A DNA stretch of 64,000 nucleotides from Dysosmobacter sp. Marseille-Q4140 (GCA_018228705.1 CP073694.1:3236039-3300038); one strand, 5' to 3'; positions 44,188 through 52,211 are shown, counted from the first letter of the stretch. Numbers and translations: made by a program. Notes: a model not told the origin generated them from the letters alone.

Positions 44188-44328
44188 ATGGCCGACGAGA
44201 AAGCCATGGAGGCGCTGCGGATCTTCCGTACCCTGGGAGAGCAGGAGCAGATCAGGTATCTTTCCCGCCTGCGCGCTCTCGCAGAAAAGCAAGCTCCCGC
44301 TCCTGTTCCGCCTCGGAAAGCCCCCTGA
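44188..44328 (+). CDS. 46-aa microprotein resembling the repressor C-terminal motif
   Basis: Small frame with GGGGGGAGAGGG before the ATG. It encodes MADEKAMEALRIFRTLGEQE and a further helix, ending in a Pro-rich tail. Its last 77 bp overlap tail-to-tail the 3' end of the convergent repressor. The segment EALRIFRTLGEQEQIRYLSRL resembles EILRLFRGLSEAEQERELAF of that repressor's C-terminus. It could interact with the repressor, or be a remnant of another regulator. Whether it is translated is not known. Confidence 0.4.
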   Translation: MADEKAMEALRIFRTLGEQEQIRYLSRLRALAEKQAPAPVPPRKAP

Positions 44329-44647
44329 ACAATCTCAAAATTTCCGCTTCGCGCTCGTCCTCCGGCTGGAGGGCGGGCGCCTTTTCTGTTTCCGGAGCCA
44401 TGGACAACGCTGCGTTTCCAAGATCCAGCGTCAGCAATGGCTCCGGCTCGGTGCCCAGGAGATACCCGACGCTCACACCGAAATAGGAGGCGATCTTATC
44501 GGCGTTCTTTGCGGAGAGGCCGGATCTTCTGCCTTTTCGGAGTTCTGTCATCACATTTGGGCTGATTCCAATGTCTTTGCAGAGCTTATACCCGGTTATT
44601 CCCTTTTCCTTGCACAAAAAATCGATTCTGTCAGACAAAACAGACAT
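44252..44647 (-). CDS. XRE-family prophage repressor (CI-like)
   Basis: 131-aa regulator. Helix-turn-helix at about 5-63 (GYKLCKDIGISPNVMTELRKG, FGVSVGYLLGTEPE) and a C-terminal helical part with ILRLFRGLSEAEQ. There is no peptidase S24 domain, so induction would not be by RecA self-cleavage. Divergent from the early operon with five related operator sequences in between. GGGAGGT precedes its ATG. Confidence 0.88.
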   Translation of the reverse strand: MSVLSDRIDFLCKEKGITGYKLCKDIGISPNVMTELRKGRRSGLSAKNADKIASYFGVSVGYLLGTEPEPLLTLDLGNAALSMAPETEKAPALQPEDEREAEILRLFRGLSEAEQERELAFLRERAGGKDT

Positions 44648-44658
44648 AAAACGACCTC

Positions 44659-44805
44659 CCGTTTTGTGTGATCCAACAAATCACACAAAACGGTAATTTT
44701 CGCCTTGACTATCACACGGAAAGGTAATAGTATAAAAATATAGCGATACCGTTTTGCGTGATATGCTGCTGTCCTACTAACAAAAGTATATTACACAAAA
44801 CGGTA
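44659..44805. promoter_or_regulatory. Five-operator lysogeny switch
   Basis: Five copies of a ~16-bp element close to ATCACACAAAACGGTA. O1 (44659-44672, inverted) and O2 (44680-44693) form a perfect 14-bp inverted repeat with 7 bp between. O3 (44711-44726, ATCACACGGAAAGGTA) lies in the spacer of the rightward promoter. O4 (44747-44762, inverted) and O5 (44790-44805) form a second inverted pair. The array sits between the divergent repressor and early genes and overlaps the rightward promoter. Confidence 0.85.
44705..44733 (+). promoter_or_regulatory. Rightward early promoter (PR-like)
   Basis: TTGACT (44705-44710), 17-bp spacer containing operator O3, TAGTAT (44728-44733). It would drive the early operon from 44837. 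Binding at O3 would directly block RNA polymerase. Confidence 0.7.
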
Positions 44806-44836
44806 TATGTCAACGACGGAGAAAGGAGGGAAAGGC

Positions 44837-45046
44837 GTGAACCTGACCCCGTATGGGAAGCAGATCAAGATCCGGCTGATCGAACTGGACAAGCCCCAGA
44901 CGTGGCTGATTGAGCAGGTCCGGGAACGGACCGGGCTGTACTGCGACAGCAGCCTTCTCTACAAGCTGAGCACCGGTCAGCTGAACGTGCCCAAGATCCG
45001 GGCTGCTGTCGACGAGATCCTTGGCCTGGAGGAAAAGGGGGCGTGA
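44837..45046 (+). CDS. Small phage HTH-type regulator (Cro/excise-like position)
   Basis: 69 aa, starting NLTPYGKQIKIRLIELDKPQ after a GTG start; AAAGGAGGG lies 7 bases before it. An ATG at 44807 is open but sits inside operator O5. The helical pattern (QTWLIEQV, SSLLYKLSTGQLNVPKI) suggests an XRE-like DNA-binding fold common in clostridial prophages. First gene of the early operon, the place of Cro. Confidence 0.65.
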   Translation: MNLTPYGKQIKIRLIELDKPQTWLIEQVRERTGLYCDSSLLYKLSTGQLNVPKIRAAVDEILGLEEKGA

Positions 45047-45099
45047 TGGAGGCATCGGACAAGGCCGGGCCTCCATAGGATGCAGGGGAGGTGAGGGAC

Positions 45100-45294
45100 T
45101 TGGAGGACAATATCATCATGAAGGACGGGAAGCCCTACCGGGTCACCTCTTACAGCGTGGACTTCGGGCCGAAAAACGGCGTTGCCCGCGTGACGGTTTA
45201 CGACCCCTGCATCAGTGAGGCGGCTCAGCAGAGACGGCGGGAGGCCATCGTGCGCAAGTGCGAAGAACTGATCCGCCGGGGATGGATGGTGTAA
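45100..45294 (+). CDS. Small phage protein, unknown function
   Basis: 64 aa, starting at the TTG at 45100 (MEDNIIMKDGKPYRVTSYSV). GGAGG ends 9 bases upstream. A GTG at 45091 is an alternative. A beta-rich N-terminal half and basic C-terminal helix with two Cys. Not recognised. Confidence 0.55.
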   Translation: MEDNIIMKDGKPYRVTSYSVDFGPKNGVARVTVYDPCISEAAQQRRREAIVRKCEELIRRGWMV

Positions 45295-45305
45295 AGGAGA
45301 AAAGC

Positions 45306-45401
45306 GTGACAGGATTTGAGTTTGCGTTGGTTTTGATCGGAGCAGGGACGGCAGCCGGGTGGCTGTTCCGTCTGGTGGACAAGCTGGAGGAACGGAAATG
45401 A
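45306..45401 (+). CDS. 31-aa single-helix membrane peptide
   Basis: GTG start with AAAGGAG 6 bases upstream. Residues about 3-20 are hydrophobic (FEFALVLIGAGTAAGWLF), followed by a charged tail. Its stop overlaps the next ATG (ATGA), supporting translation as part of the operon. Too short for automated calling; role unknown. Confidence 0.45.
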   Translation: MTGFEFALVLIGAGTAAGWLFRLVDKLEERK

Positions 45402-45697
45402 AATCATTTGAGGAATATCTGGCCGAGGAGGCGGCTGTGCGGGACCGGGCTCGGTTCCTGCGGCTGAAGAAACGGCGCCTGACCCGGGAGGAACGCCGCC
45501 GCCGGATGCGGCGCTGCATGGCTGCGCTGGTGCTGATCTGTTTCTTCCTGGCGGCGTTTTTGACGCTTCTGGCGCTTCTGATGGTGCCGGTATCCGCCGG
45601 GCCGCCGGTTTATGCAGAAGCCGTTACAGAGGCTCCCGGTGGGCACAGCGGCGATTTCCTGCCGCTTGTGCGGTGCGCGGGGGATCACGGGCTATGA
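45398..45697 (+). CDS. Phage small membrane protein
   Basis: 99 aa: a basic N-terminal half (RLKKRRLTREERRRRMRR, about 23-41), one membrane helix (about 44-66) and a short outside tail. The ATG at 45398 overlaps the previous stop; an upstream open frame is not needed. No family known. Confidence 0.6.
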   Translation: MKSFEEYLAEEAAVRDRARFLRLKKRRLTREERRRRMRRCMAALVLICFFLAAFLTLLALLMVPVSAGPPVYAEAVTEAPGGHSGDFLPLVRCAGDHGL

Positions 45698-46062
45698 CCA
45701 GGGAGGAGAAGATCACGGCGTTTACCATGCGCCTGGACGGATACACCTGCCGGGAGATCGGAGAGCGGATGGGGTGTACCGGCGAGAACGTCAGCGATTC
45801 CCTTCTGCGGGTGCTGAACAGACGGCGGCCCTTCGCCCGCTGCATCTACCCTGAGATCACCCGCTGGATGCGGGAAAGCGGCACCACCGCTGTTCGGCTG
45901 GCGGAGGCCGTCCACTATTCACCCGATACCGTCTATGCCTACCTGGGCGGGTACAGCCGGCCCTCTGAGGCGTTTGAGGAATGTCTGGAACAGGTGATCG
46001 GTATCGGGAAGGAGATCCTTTTTCAGCCCCTGGGACCTTCCGGCGGGGAGGCGGCGGAATGA
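45694..46062 (+). CDS. Phage protein with helix-turn-helix-like segment
   Basis: 122 aa. DGYTCREIGERMGCTGENVS (about 15-34) looks like a sigma-region-4 or RinA-type HTH, and SGTTAVRLAEAVHYSPDTVYAYL (about 62-84) a second one. Possibly a regulator of phage transcription. The start overlaps the previous stop; its own stop overlaps the next gene's ATG. Confidence 0.6.
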   Translation: MTREEKITAFTMRLDGYTCREIGERMGCTGENVSDSLLRVLNRRRPFARCIYPEITRWMRESGTTAVRLAEAVHYSPDTVYAYLGGYSRPSEAFEECLEQVIGIGKEILFQPLGPSGGEAAE

Positions 46063-46331
46063 ACGGGCGGACAAGCCTGGATGTGGAGATCCAGATGCTC
46101 AAAGACATGGCCTTCCGGTATGGGAGGATGATCGACCGGGCCCGGAAGGCCCGGGAGGAAGGAGGCGGAAAGATGCACCGCTGTGAGATCTGCGGGGAGC
46201 GCTTTGACGAGCCCCTGATCGTCAGCTGGCGGGAGGATCTGGACGGGGAGGGGCACTGGGAGACCTCTTTGCAAGTCCTCTGCCCGGTCTGCAAATGCCC
46301 TTACAATCAAGAAGAGGAGGAACCGGCATGA
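46059..46331 (+). CDS. Phage zinc-binding small protein
   Basis: 90 aa: helical N-terminal half (LDVEIQMLKDMAFRYGRMID), then two Cys pairs CEIC and CPVCK-C, a zinc-ribbon layout (about 48-83). ATGA overlap at both ends. Function unknown. Confidence 0.6.
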   Translation: MNGRTSLDVEIQMLKDMAFRYGRMIDRARKAREEGGGKMHRCEICGERFDEPLIVSWREDLDGEGHWETSLQVLCPVCKCPYNQEEEEPA

Positions 46332-47317
46332 TACATAAGACATCGACCCTGAGCATGACCCGTGAGGAATGGCTGGCCGAGCGCCGCAAGAGCCTGGGCG
46401 GGTCCGATATGGGGGCGGTACTGGGGATGCACCGCTATTCCAGCCCCTACGCTGTGTGGGCGGACAAGACCGGCCGTATTCCGGATCAGGAGGACAATGA
46501 GGCCATGCGTCAGGGGCGGGACCTGGAGGACTATGTGGCCCGGCGCTTCACGGAGAAGAGCGGGAAGAAGGTCCGGCGGCTGAACGCCATCCTGCGCAGC
46601 GACGATTACCCCCACCTGCACGCCAACATCGACCGCGACGTAGTGGGGGAGGACTCCGGACTGGAGTGCAAAACGGCCAGCGCCCTTTCCTCCCGGCGGT
46701 TTGCCGGCGGGGACTTCCCGGAGAACTACTACTGCCAGTGCGTGACCTATCTGGCGGTCACCGGGTACCGGCGGTGGTACCTGGCGGTCCTGATTCTGGG
46801 AAAGGGGTTCCAGATCTACCAGATGACCACGGTGCCGGGAGACGATATGCCGGAATGGTGCGAGAGCAGTCTCTATGTGGGACCGGAGGAGATCGCGGCT
46901 CTGACCGCCGCGGCGGAGCAGTTCTGGTCCGATTATGTGGAGCGGGATGACCCGCCGCCGGTGCATGGCGAGCGGGCCACGACGGAGGCTCTGGAAACCA
47001 TCTATGCGGAGGATAACGGCGGGGAGGTCCAGCTTTTGGGCCGTGAGGGCCTTTTCCGGGAGTATTTTGACCTGAAATATGCCGCAGACCGCATAGCAAG
47101 AGAGATAGACGCCATCAAGCAGACCATCATGGAGGACCTGGGGCAGGCGGCCTCCGGTTCCTGTGAGGGGTTCTCCGTCACCTGGAAAAACCAGACCCGG
47201 ATGCTCTTTGACGCCAAGCGGTTCGCCAGAGATCACCCGGGTATGGATCTCAGCGGGTACTACAAGGCCAGCGTCAGCCGGCCGTTCAAGATCACGAAGG
47301 AGGATGCAGGCAAATGA
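46328..47317 (+). CDS. YqaJ-family phage exonuclease
   Basis: 329-aa lambda-exonuclease-like nuclease (YqaJ viral recombinase). Opening EWLAERRKSLGGSDMGAVLG (about 13-32), then the catalytic Asp/Glu-x-Lys in GLECKTA (about 113-119). It digests one strand of duplex DNA so that RecT can anneal the other. ATG at 46328 after AGGAGGAAC. Directly followed by recT with an ATGA overlap. Confidence 0.92.
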   Translation: MIHKTSTLSMTREEWLAERRKSLGGSDMGAVLGMHRYSSPYAVWADKTGRIPDQEDNEAMRQGRDLEDYVARRFTEKSGKKVRRLNAILRSDDYPHLHANIDRDVVGEDSGLECKTASALSSRRFAGGDFPENYYCQCVTYLAVTGYRRWYLAVLILGKGFQIYQMTTVPGDDMPEWCESSLYVGPEEIAALTAAAEQFWSDYVERDDPPPVHGERATTEALETIYAEDNGGEVQLLGREGLFREYFDLKYAADRIAREIDAIKQTIMEDLGQAASGSCEGFSVTWKNQTRMLFDAKRFARDHPGMDLSGYYKASVSRPFKITKEDAGK

Positions 47318-48141
47318 AGGAGAACGCCATTCAGGCGGCCACCGCCGCCGCAGCCGGGAAAAAGGGCCCGGCCACCATTCAGGACTACATCAAGGTCATG
47401 CAGGGGGAGATCGCCAGGGCGCTGCCCTCCGTGCTGACGCCGGAGCGGTTTACCCGGATCACCCTCTCGGCGCTGTCCACCAATCCGACGCTGGCGAAGT
47501 GTACGCCCAAGAGTTTTCTGGGGGCCATGATGACCGCCGCCCAGCTGGGTCTGGAGCCAAATACGCCCCTGGGGCAGGCCTATCTGATTCCCTATCGGAA
47601 CCACGGCGTACTGGAATGCCAGTTCCAGCTGGGGTACAAGGGTCTGATCGATCTGGCCTACCGCTCCGGCAGCGTCAGGACCATCCAGGCGGAGGTGGTC
47701 CATCAGAACGATGTGTTCGAGGTGGAGTATGGCACCGATGACCGCCTGATCTTCAAGCCGCTGCTCACCGCAGACCGGGGAGACCCCGTCAGCGTGTGGG
47801 CCATGTTTCAGACCAAGGACGGCGGCTACGGCTTTTCCGTCATGAGCATGGAGGACGTGCGCGCCCATGCCCGGAAGTATTCCAAGGCCTTCAGCAACGG
47901 CCCCTGGCAGACCAATTTTGAGGAGATGGCGAAGAAAACCGTGCTCAAGCGGTGTTTGAAGTACGCGCCGCTGTCCACGGAGTTCGTCCGGCAGGCGGCG
48001 GCCGACGAGACCATCAAGACCGGCCTCTCCGACGATATGTTCGCCCTGCCTGACGAGACCGTCATCGAGGCGGAGGGCGTCGAGGTGGACGGGGCCACCG
48101 GCGAGGTTCTGGACGGCGCCGGAGCGGAGGGGGCGCCGTAA
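47314..48141 (+). CDS. recT: RecT-family single-strand annealing protein
   Basis: 275-aa RecT. Family blocks: ERFTRITLSALSTNPTLAKC, SFLGAMMTAAQLGLEPNTPL and GQAYLIPYRN with YKGLIDLAYRSG. It binds single strands and pairs them, the partner of the YqaJ exonuclease just upstream. The acidic C-terminus (about 240-275) is typical. Together they form a phage recombination unit. Confidence 0.94.
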   Translation: MKENAIQAATAAAAGKKGPATIQDYIKVMQGEIARALPSVLTPERFTRITLSALSTNPTLAKCTPKSFLGAMMTAAQLGLEPNTPLGQAYLIPYRNHGVLECQFQLGYKGLIDLAYRSGSVRTIQAEVVHQNDVFEVEYGTDDRLIFKPLLTADRGDPVSVWAMFQTKDGGYGFSVMSMEDVRAHARKYSKAFSNGPWQTNFEEMAKKTVLKRCLKYAPLSTEFVRQAAADETIKTGLSDDMFALPDETVIEAEGVEVDGATGEVLDGAGAEGAP

Positions 48142-48156
48142 GGCGCCCTCGGGATC

Positions 48157-48528
48157 GTGGTGAGCGATATGGCGTGGTTTGAGGCCCATGACACCATGGC
48201 GAAACACCCGAAAACGCTGAAGCTGGCCCGGCTTTTGAAGGTGGACCGGCGGTACGCCGTCGGGCTTCTGCACGATCTGTTTTCCTGGGGGCTCACCGCC
48301 GCCCGGAAGGACGGGGAGCTGACGGGGCTGGAGGCCGGGGACATTGCGTCCGCTCTGGATCTGCCGCCCGGGAAAAAGGGAGAGGCCGGTGTGGCCGCTC
48401 TGGTGGAGAGCGGGTACCTGGATGTCCGTGGGAATTCCTATTACATCCACGACTGGTACGACTACGCCGGAAAGCTGATGGACAAGCGGGAGAGTGACCG
48501 CCGGAGGAAAGCGGAGGCGAGGCGGTGA
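48157..48528 (+). CDS. Phage replisome-organiser-like protein, possibly shortened
   Basis: Up to 123 aa. MAWFEAHDTMAKHPKTLKLA with a winged-helix core (RRYAVGLLHDLFSWG, GYLDVRGNSYYIHDWYDY) resembles N-termini of clostridial phage replication initiators. The start may be GTG 48157 or 48160, or ATG 48169. Relatives continue into a low-complexity tail; here a stop comes first, and a +1 frame (to 48670) carries a tail-like sequence with PPEF and PPEV repeats. Confidence 0.65.
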   Translation: MVSDMAWFEAHDTMAKHPKTLKLARLLKVDRRYAVGLLHDLFSWGLTAARKDGELTGLEAGDIASALDLPPGKKGEAGVAALVESGYLDVRGNSYYIHDWYDYAGKLMDKRESDRRRKAEARR

Positions 48529-48765
48529 CAGCCCGGACATTCTGATGAAATCCGTCGGAGTTCCGCCGGAATTCCGCTGGACGTCCTTTGGACTTCCTGG
48601 AGAATTCCAGAGGAAAAACAGCGGAAATCCGCCGGAAGTCACGCGGAATTCCACTCGTAACCGTACCTAACCGTACCTAAGAGTATATTGATACTGATAG
48701 TTTTACTTCTACATGGGGGAGGAGGTATACGATACCTGTCCTTCTGCCGATAGAAGGGAGGACTT

Positions 48766-49245
48766 ATGCAGACCGAGGAATTTGAAAAGATCTGGACGCT
48801 CTACCGCACCCTGTTTCCCGCCTCCGCCGCCAAACTCAAAAGCGAGAACATCAAGATGGTCTGGCGCGTGGCGCTGGCACCGTTCGCCATGGACGATGTG
48901 GTGGAGGCGTCCATGAACTGGGCCCGGAGAAATAAGTTTTTTCCGGACATCGCGGATATCACGGGCGGCCTGGCGATGGAGACGAAGTCCGCCGCCGGAG
49001 AGGATGCCGCCGCGCCTGAAGGTATGTGGCTCACCGCGGATATGCTGCCGTACATCCGGAAGTTCTACGGAGAGCTGGCGGAAGCCCGCCGCAGGCAGAT
49101 GCACGCGGCGGGCCTGGAAACCTGGTTCGAAGCGGAGGCCCGGGGCGTGTCGTGGCTGGATTGGATCGGGCGGTGCCGGGCTGTGTACGGGGAGGACATT
49201 CTCCCTGTGGCTCCGGACCCGGCGGAGGTTCCGGACCATGCCTAG
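48766..49245 (+). CDS. Phage replicative helicase loader-like protein
   Basis: 159 aa. FEKIWTLYRTLFP, MVWRVALAPFAMDDVVEASMNWARRNKFFPDIADI resembles the G39P-type loader/inhibitor family that brings DnaB-like helicase to phage origins. GGGAGGA lies before the ATG. It follows the replisome organiser. The 237-bp gap before it has no gene but a tandem ACCGTACCTA repeat near 48659-48680. Confidence 0.65.
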   Translation: MQTEEFEKIWTLYRTLFPASAAKLKSENIKMVWRVALAPFAMDDVVEASMNWARRNKFFPDIADITGGLAMETKSAAGEDAAAPEGMWLTADMLPYIRKFYGELAEARRRQMHAAGLETWFEAEARGVSWLDWIGRCRAVYGEDILPVAPDPAEVPDHA

Positions 49246-49450
49246 GACATGGACATGCCCCTACTGGGTGCGGGAGGAGAAGCGCTGCATCGTCTGCCAG
49301 GCGGCGCAGCTGCGCTTTACAGATCGTGCCGCGTTCGCGGAATTCGCGGGGCGGTACTGCTCCAGCGTCTCCGGGTGGAGGGACTGTACCCTTGCCCGGT
49401 TCTGCACGGAGCAGTATGAAAAATCAACATCAACGGAGGAATACCGATGA
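49238..49450 (+). CDS. Phage small Cys-rich protein
   Basis: 70 aa with five Cys (CPYW, CIVC, YCSS, CTLARFC). The layout CPYWVREEKRCIVCQAAQLRF is common in small phage proteins of Firmicutes, role unknown. The ATG overlaps the previous stop by 8 bp; the next start overlaps its stop. Confidence 0.6.
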   Translation: MPRTWTCPYWVREEKRCIVCQAAQLRFTDRAAFAEFAGRYCSSVSGWRDCTLARFCTEQYEKSTSTEEYR

Positions 49451-49770
49451 ACAAACAGTGCGTTGCAAAGCAGAAGAGCAAGCGGAAGGAGCTGGAACTC
49501 CTGCGGAAGAAGGACAGGGCCTCCGTCCAGGAGATCCTGCGGCTGCACCAGGAGGTACGGAACGTCCGGGAGGCGTCCAGACGGGCCCTGGAGGACGTGA
49601 CGGCCATGTGTGAGGCCCTGATGGTGGCTGCCATGGACGGCCGGGAGGAGATCGTCATTTACCCCTTTGCGCACAAACACGCCGACAGGGCCCTGGGCTT
49701 GCAGGCGCTGGATGATGGAGGGATCGTCTGCCGCCTGGTCTCTCCCGGAGAGGGGGGCGCCGATGCGTAA
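49447..49770 (+). CDS. Phage coiled-coil protein, unknown
   Basis: 107 aa. N-terminal half strongly basic and helical (about 8-52, KRKELELLRKKDRASVQEIL), probably a coiled coil; C-terminal half a small alpha-beta segment. Start by ATGA overlap; stop overlaps the next gene. Unknown role. Confidence 0.6.
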   Translation: MNKQCVAKQKSKRKELELLRKKDRASVQEILRLHQEVRNVREASRRALEDVTAMCEALMVAAMDGREEIVIYPFAHKHADRALGLQALDDGGIVCRLVSPGEGGADA

Positions 49771-49942
49771 GGGAAAGAACCTGCGGCGGATCTCTATCCT
49801 GGTCACCGCACAGACCGCCGGAAATCTCCAGCGGTTGGCCGATATGGAGCAGATCCCGCCCGGGCGCGTCATGGACAAGCTGGTCCGGGACCGGATGGTG
49901 GCGCTGCGGATGGGCGGACAGTGGAAGGGGGAGCGGTGGTAA
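49763..49942 (+). CDS. Phage small ribbon-helix-helix-like protein
   Basis: 59 aa, basic: LRRISILVTAQTAGNLQRLA then a second helix MDKLVRDRMVAL. A strand followed by two helices fits a ribbon-helix-helix DNA-binding fold. The stop TAATG overlaps the methyltransferase start, so it may be coupled to and regulate that gene. Confidence 0.5.
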   Translation: MRKGKNLRRISILVTAQTAGNLQRLADMEQIPPGRVMDKLVRDRMVALRMGGQWKGERW

Positions 49943-51885
49943 TGACACTGCCGGATATCGGCCAGACAAGGCTGGATGAGGAGATCATCGTGGACAGTTT
50001 TGCCGGGGGAGGCGGGACTTCTACTGGGATTGAGTTGGCAACGGGGCGGGTGGTGGACGCCGCGATAAACCACGATCCGGACGCCATCCTGATGCACAAG
50101 ACCAATCATCCATACACCATGCACTATCAGGCAAGCGTTTGGGACGTGGACCCAAGAGAAGTTTGCCGGGGAAGAAAAGTAGGATTGTTCTGGGCCTCTC
50201 CGGACTGCAAGCACTTTTCCAAGGCAAAAGGCGGAAAACCAGTGGACAGGCGGATCCGGGGGCTGGCGTGGATCGTCCTGCGCTGGGCCGGAACGGTGCG
50301 CCCCCGGGTCATCATCCTGGAAAACGTGGAGGAATTTCAGACTTGGGGTCCGGTTCGCCGGGGGCGGCCTGTGAAGTCGAGATCCGGGGAGACGTTCCGT
50401 CGGTTCATTGGACAGCTGGATGCCCTGGGATATGCCGTCGAATGGCGGGAACTGGTGGCGGCGGATTACGGCGCTCCCACCACACGCAAGCGGTTTTTCC
50501 TGATCGCCAGGTGCGACGGGCGTCCCATCGTCTGGCCGGAAGCCACCCACGCCCCGGCGGACAGCCGGGAGGTGTTGGAGGGACGGAAAAAGCCGTGGAA
50601 AAGTGCGGCAGAGATCATCGACTGGAGTCTCCCTTGCCCCTCTGTATTCGACACGCGGGAACAGATCCGGGAGAAGTATGGACTGTCCGCGCAGCGGCCT
50701 CTTCGGCCCAACACCATGTGGCGGGTGGCCCGGGGGGTGGACAAGTTCGTGATCAAGTCCTCTCGGCCATTCATTGTGCCAGTGGGGTATGGAGAGGCGT
50801 CGGGGCAGCTCCCGCGCGTACACGATATAGACGCACCCATTCCGACGGCGGTTGGGACCGGGAAACACGGGGGTTGCCAGCCATACATGGTTCAGGTGAA
50901 CCATTCAGGGGCATTCCGCGGGCAGCTGACGGGAGAACCACTGCACACCGTTACCGCAAAACACGGGTACGGTGTCGCGGAGCCGGTCATGGCGCCGCTG
51001 ACTGCAACAAACACCACAAACAGCATAGGGGCGGGAGCGGACGCTCCGGTTCATACCGTGACAACGGCAGGCAATCAAATGATGATTACGCCGACGCTGG
51101 CAGCCATTGGACAGACCGGCGGCGGAGAACGGGGAAGAAAGGTCACGGATCCGACGCACACGCAGGTGTCAAAAGCGGAAGAATGCCTTGTAGCACCCTC
51201 TCTGATCCAATATCACACGGAGCAGTCGGAATATTTGCGTGGGCAGGAAGTCACCGGGCCGGTCATGACCATCGACGCCGCTAACCGCTACGGTCTGACA
51301 GCAGCCGGTCTGCTCAAATACTACGGCAGCGCCCGGCACGGGCAGAACATCCGGGACCCGCTTCACACGGTCATGGCGAGGGACCGGGAGGGCCTTACCC
51401 TGGCGCATATGGCGAAATTCTACGGGACAGAGTTTGGAGAACCCATGGGACGGCCGCTCTCCACCGTAACCGCCAGCGGAGCGCACCACGGTGTTGTGGA
51501 GACAACGGTGGTCCGGGCAGAACCGGGCGCGGATCTTCAACACTGGCCGGAGATCCGGGACCTGCTGAACACCTACTGCGGGTATAACCTGGGGCCGGAG
51601 GACGTGATCCTGTTTGAAATCGACAGCGCGGCCTATTTCCTGGCAGACATTGGCCTGCGTATGCTGACTCCCCGGGAGCTATACCGGGCAAACGGATTCC
51701 CGGACGATTACAAAATTGACCGGGATTACAAGGGAAATGTTTACGGGAAAAGCAAGCAGGTGGCCCGCTGCGGGAACGCGGTTCCCCCGCCGTTTGCAAC
51801 CGCATTGGTGAGGGCGAACTTTCCGGAATGGTGCAAAAAGGCCATTACCACGATGGCGGAATTTGAAAAGTCGGTGGCAGTATGA
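49942..51885 (+). CDS. Phage DNA (cytosine-5) methyltransferase
   Basis: 647-aa Dcm-type methyltransferase. Motif I DSFAGGGGTSTG (SAM), motif IV SPDCKHFS with catalytic C89 (DC instead of the usual PC), motif VI ENVEEF, motif VIII RKRFFLIAR and motif X RCGNAVPPP. Between VIII and X a long recognition region (about 280-530) has about seven imperfect repeats around P-L/V-HTVTA. Probably protects phage DNA from host restriction. ATG overlaps the previous stop. Confidence 0.9.
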   Translation: MTLPDIGQTRLDEEIIVDSFAGGGGTSTGIELATGRVVDAAINHDPDAILMHKTNHPYTMHYQASVWDVDPREVCRGRKVGLFWASPDCKHFSKAKGGKPVDRRIRGLAWIVLRWAGTVRPRVIILENVEEFQTWGPVRRGRPVKSRSGETFRRFIGQLDALGYAVEWRELVAADYGAPTTRKRFFLIARCDGRPIVWPEATHAPADSREVLEGRKKPWKSAAEIIDWSLPCPSVFDTREQIREKYGLSAQRPLRPNTMWRVARGVDKFVIKSSRPFIVPVGYGEASGQLPRVHDIDAPIPTAVGTGKHGGCQPYMVQVNHSGAFRGQLTGEPLHTVTAKHGYGVAEPVMAPLTATNTTNSIGAGADAPVHTVTTAGNQMMITPTLAAIGQTGGGERGRKVTDPTHTQVSKAEECLVAPSLIQYHTEQSEYLRGQEVTGPVMTIDAANRYGLTAAGLLKYYGSARHGQNIRDPLHTVMARDREGLTLAHMAKFYGTEFGEPMGRPLSTVTASGAHHGVVETTVVRAEPGADLQHWPEIRDLLNTYCGYNLGPEDVILFEIDSAAYFLADIGLRMLTPRELYRANGFPDDYKIDRDYKGNVYGKSKQVARCGNAVPPPFATALVRANFPEWCKKAITTMAEFEKSVAV

Positions 51886-52211
51886 TGGATGACTGCACAC
51901 TTGCCCTATTAGGCGACCGCGCCGCAGCGGATCGTATCACAGAGCGCGGGGAGCTGCTTCCGTGCCCTTGCTGCGGATGCGGCCCAACAACGAAAGTGCA
52001 AGAAGTTGAATATGGACTTAGCGGGACGATTATTCGTTGTAACAAATGCGGATTATCTTTGTACAGCTCAAGCAAAAAAGCAGAACTTATTCAAGGCGCA
52101 GTTAGAAATGTTCCGATAGAAAACCACACGATCATAGGGATTAAGCGTTGGAACACCCGCGCCCCGATTCTGAGCGCGGAGGAGATGGAGATGCTGGAGG
52201 GGGTAAAATGA
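51882..52211 (+). CDS. Lar-like phage zinc-ribbon protein
   Basis: 109 aa. CPCCGCGP and CNKCG (about 28-57) form a zinc ribbon, then IIGIKRWNTRAP, the ending seen in restriction-alleviation (Lar) family proteins. It sits after the methyltransferase, so a role against restriction is possible; not proven. Lower GC than upstream genes. Confidence 0.6.
   Translation: MMDDCTLALLGDRAAADRITERGELLPCPCCGCGPTTKVQEVEYGLSGTIIRCNKCGLSLYSSSKKAELIQGAVRNVPIENHTIIGIKRWNTRAPILSAEEMEMLEGVK

Noticed and set aside
48541..48660. Possible CRISPR-like or iteron repeats around GAATTCC
   Set aside because: The repeats are irregular in length and spacing and are better explained as the low-complexity tail of the replication protein in another frame.
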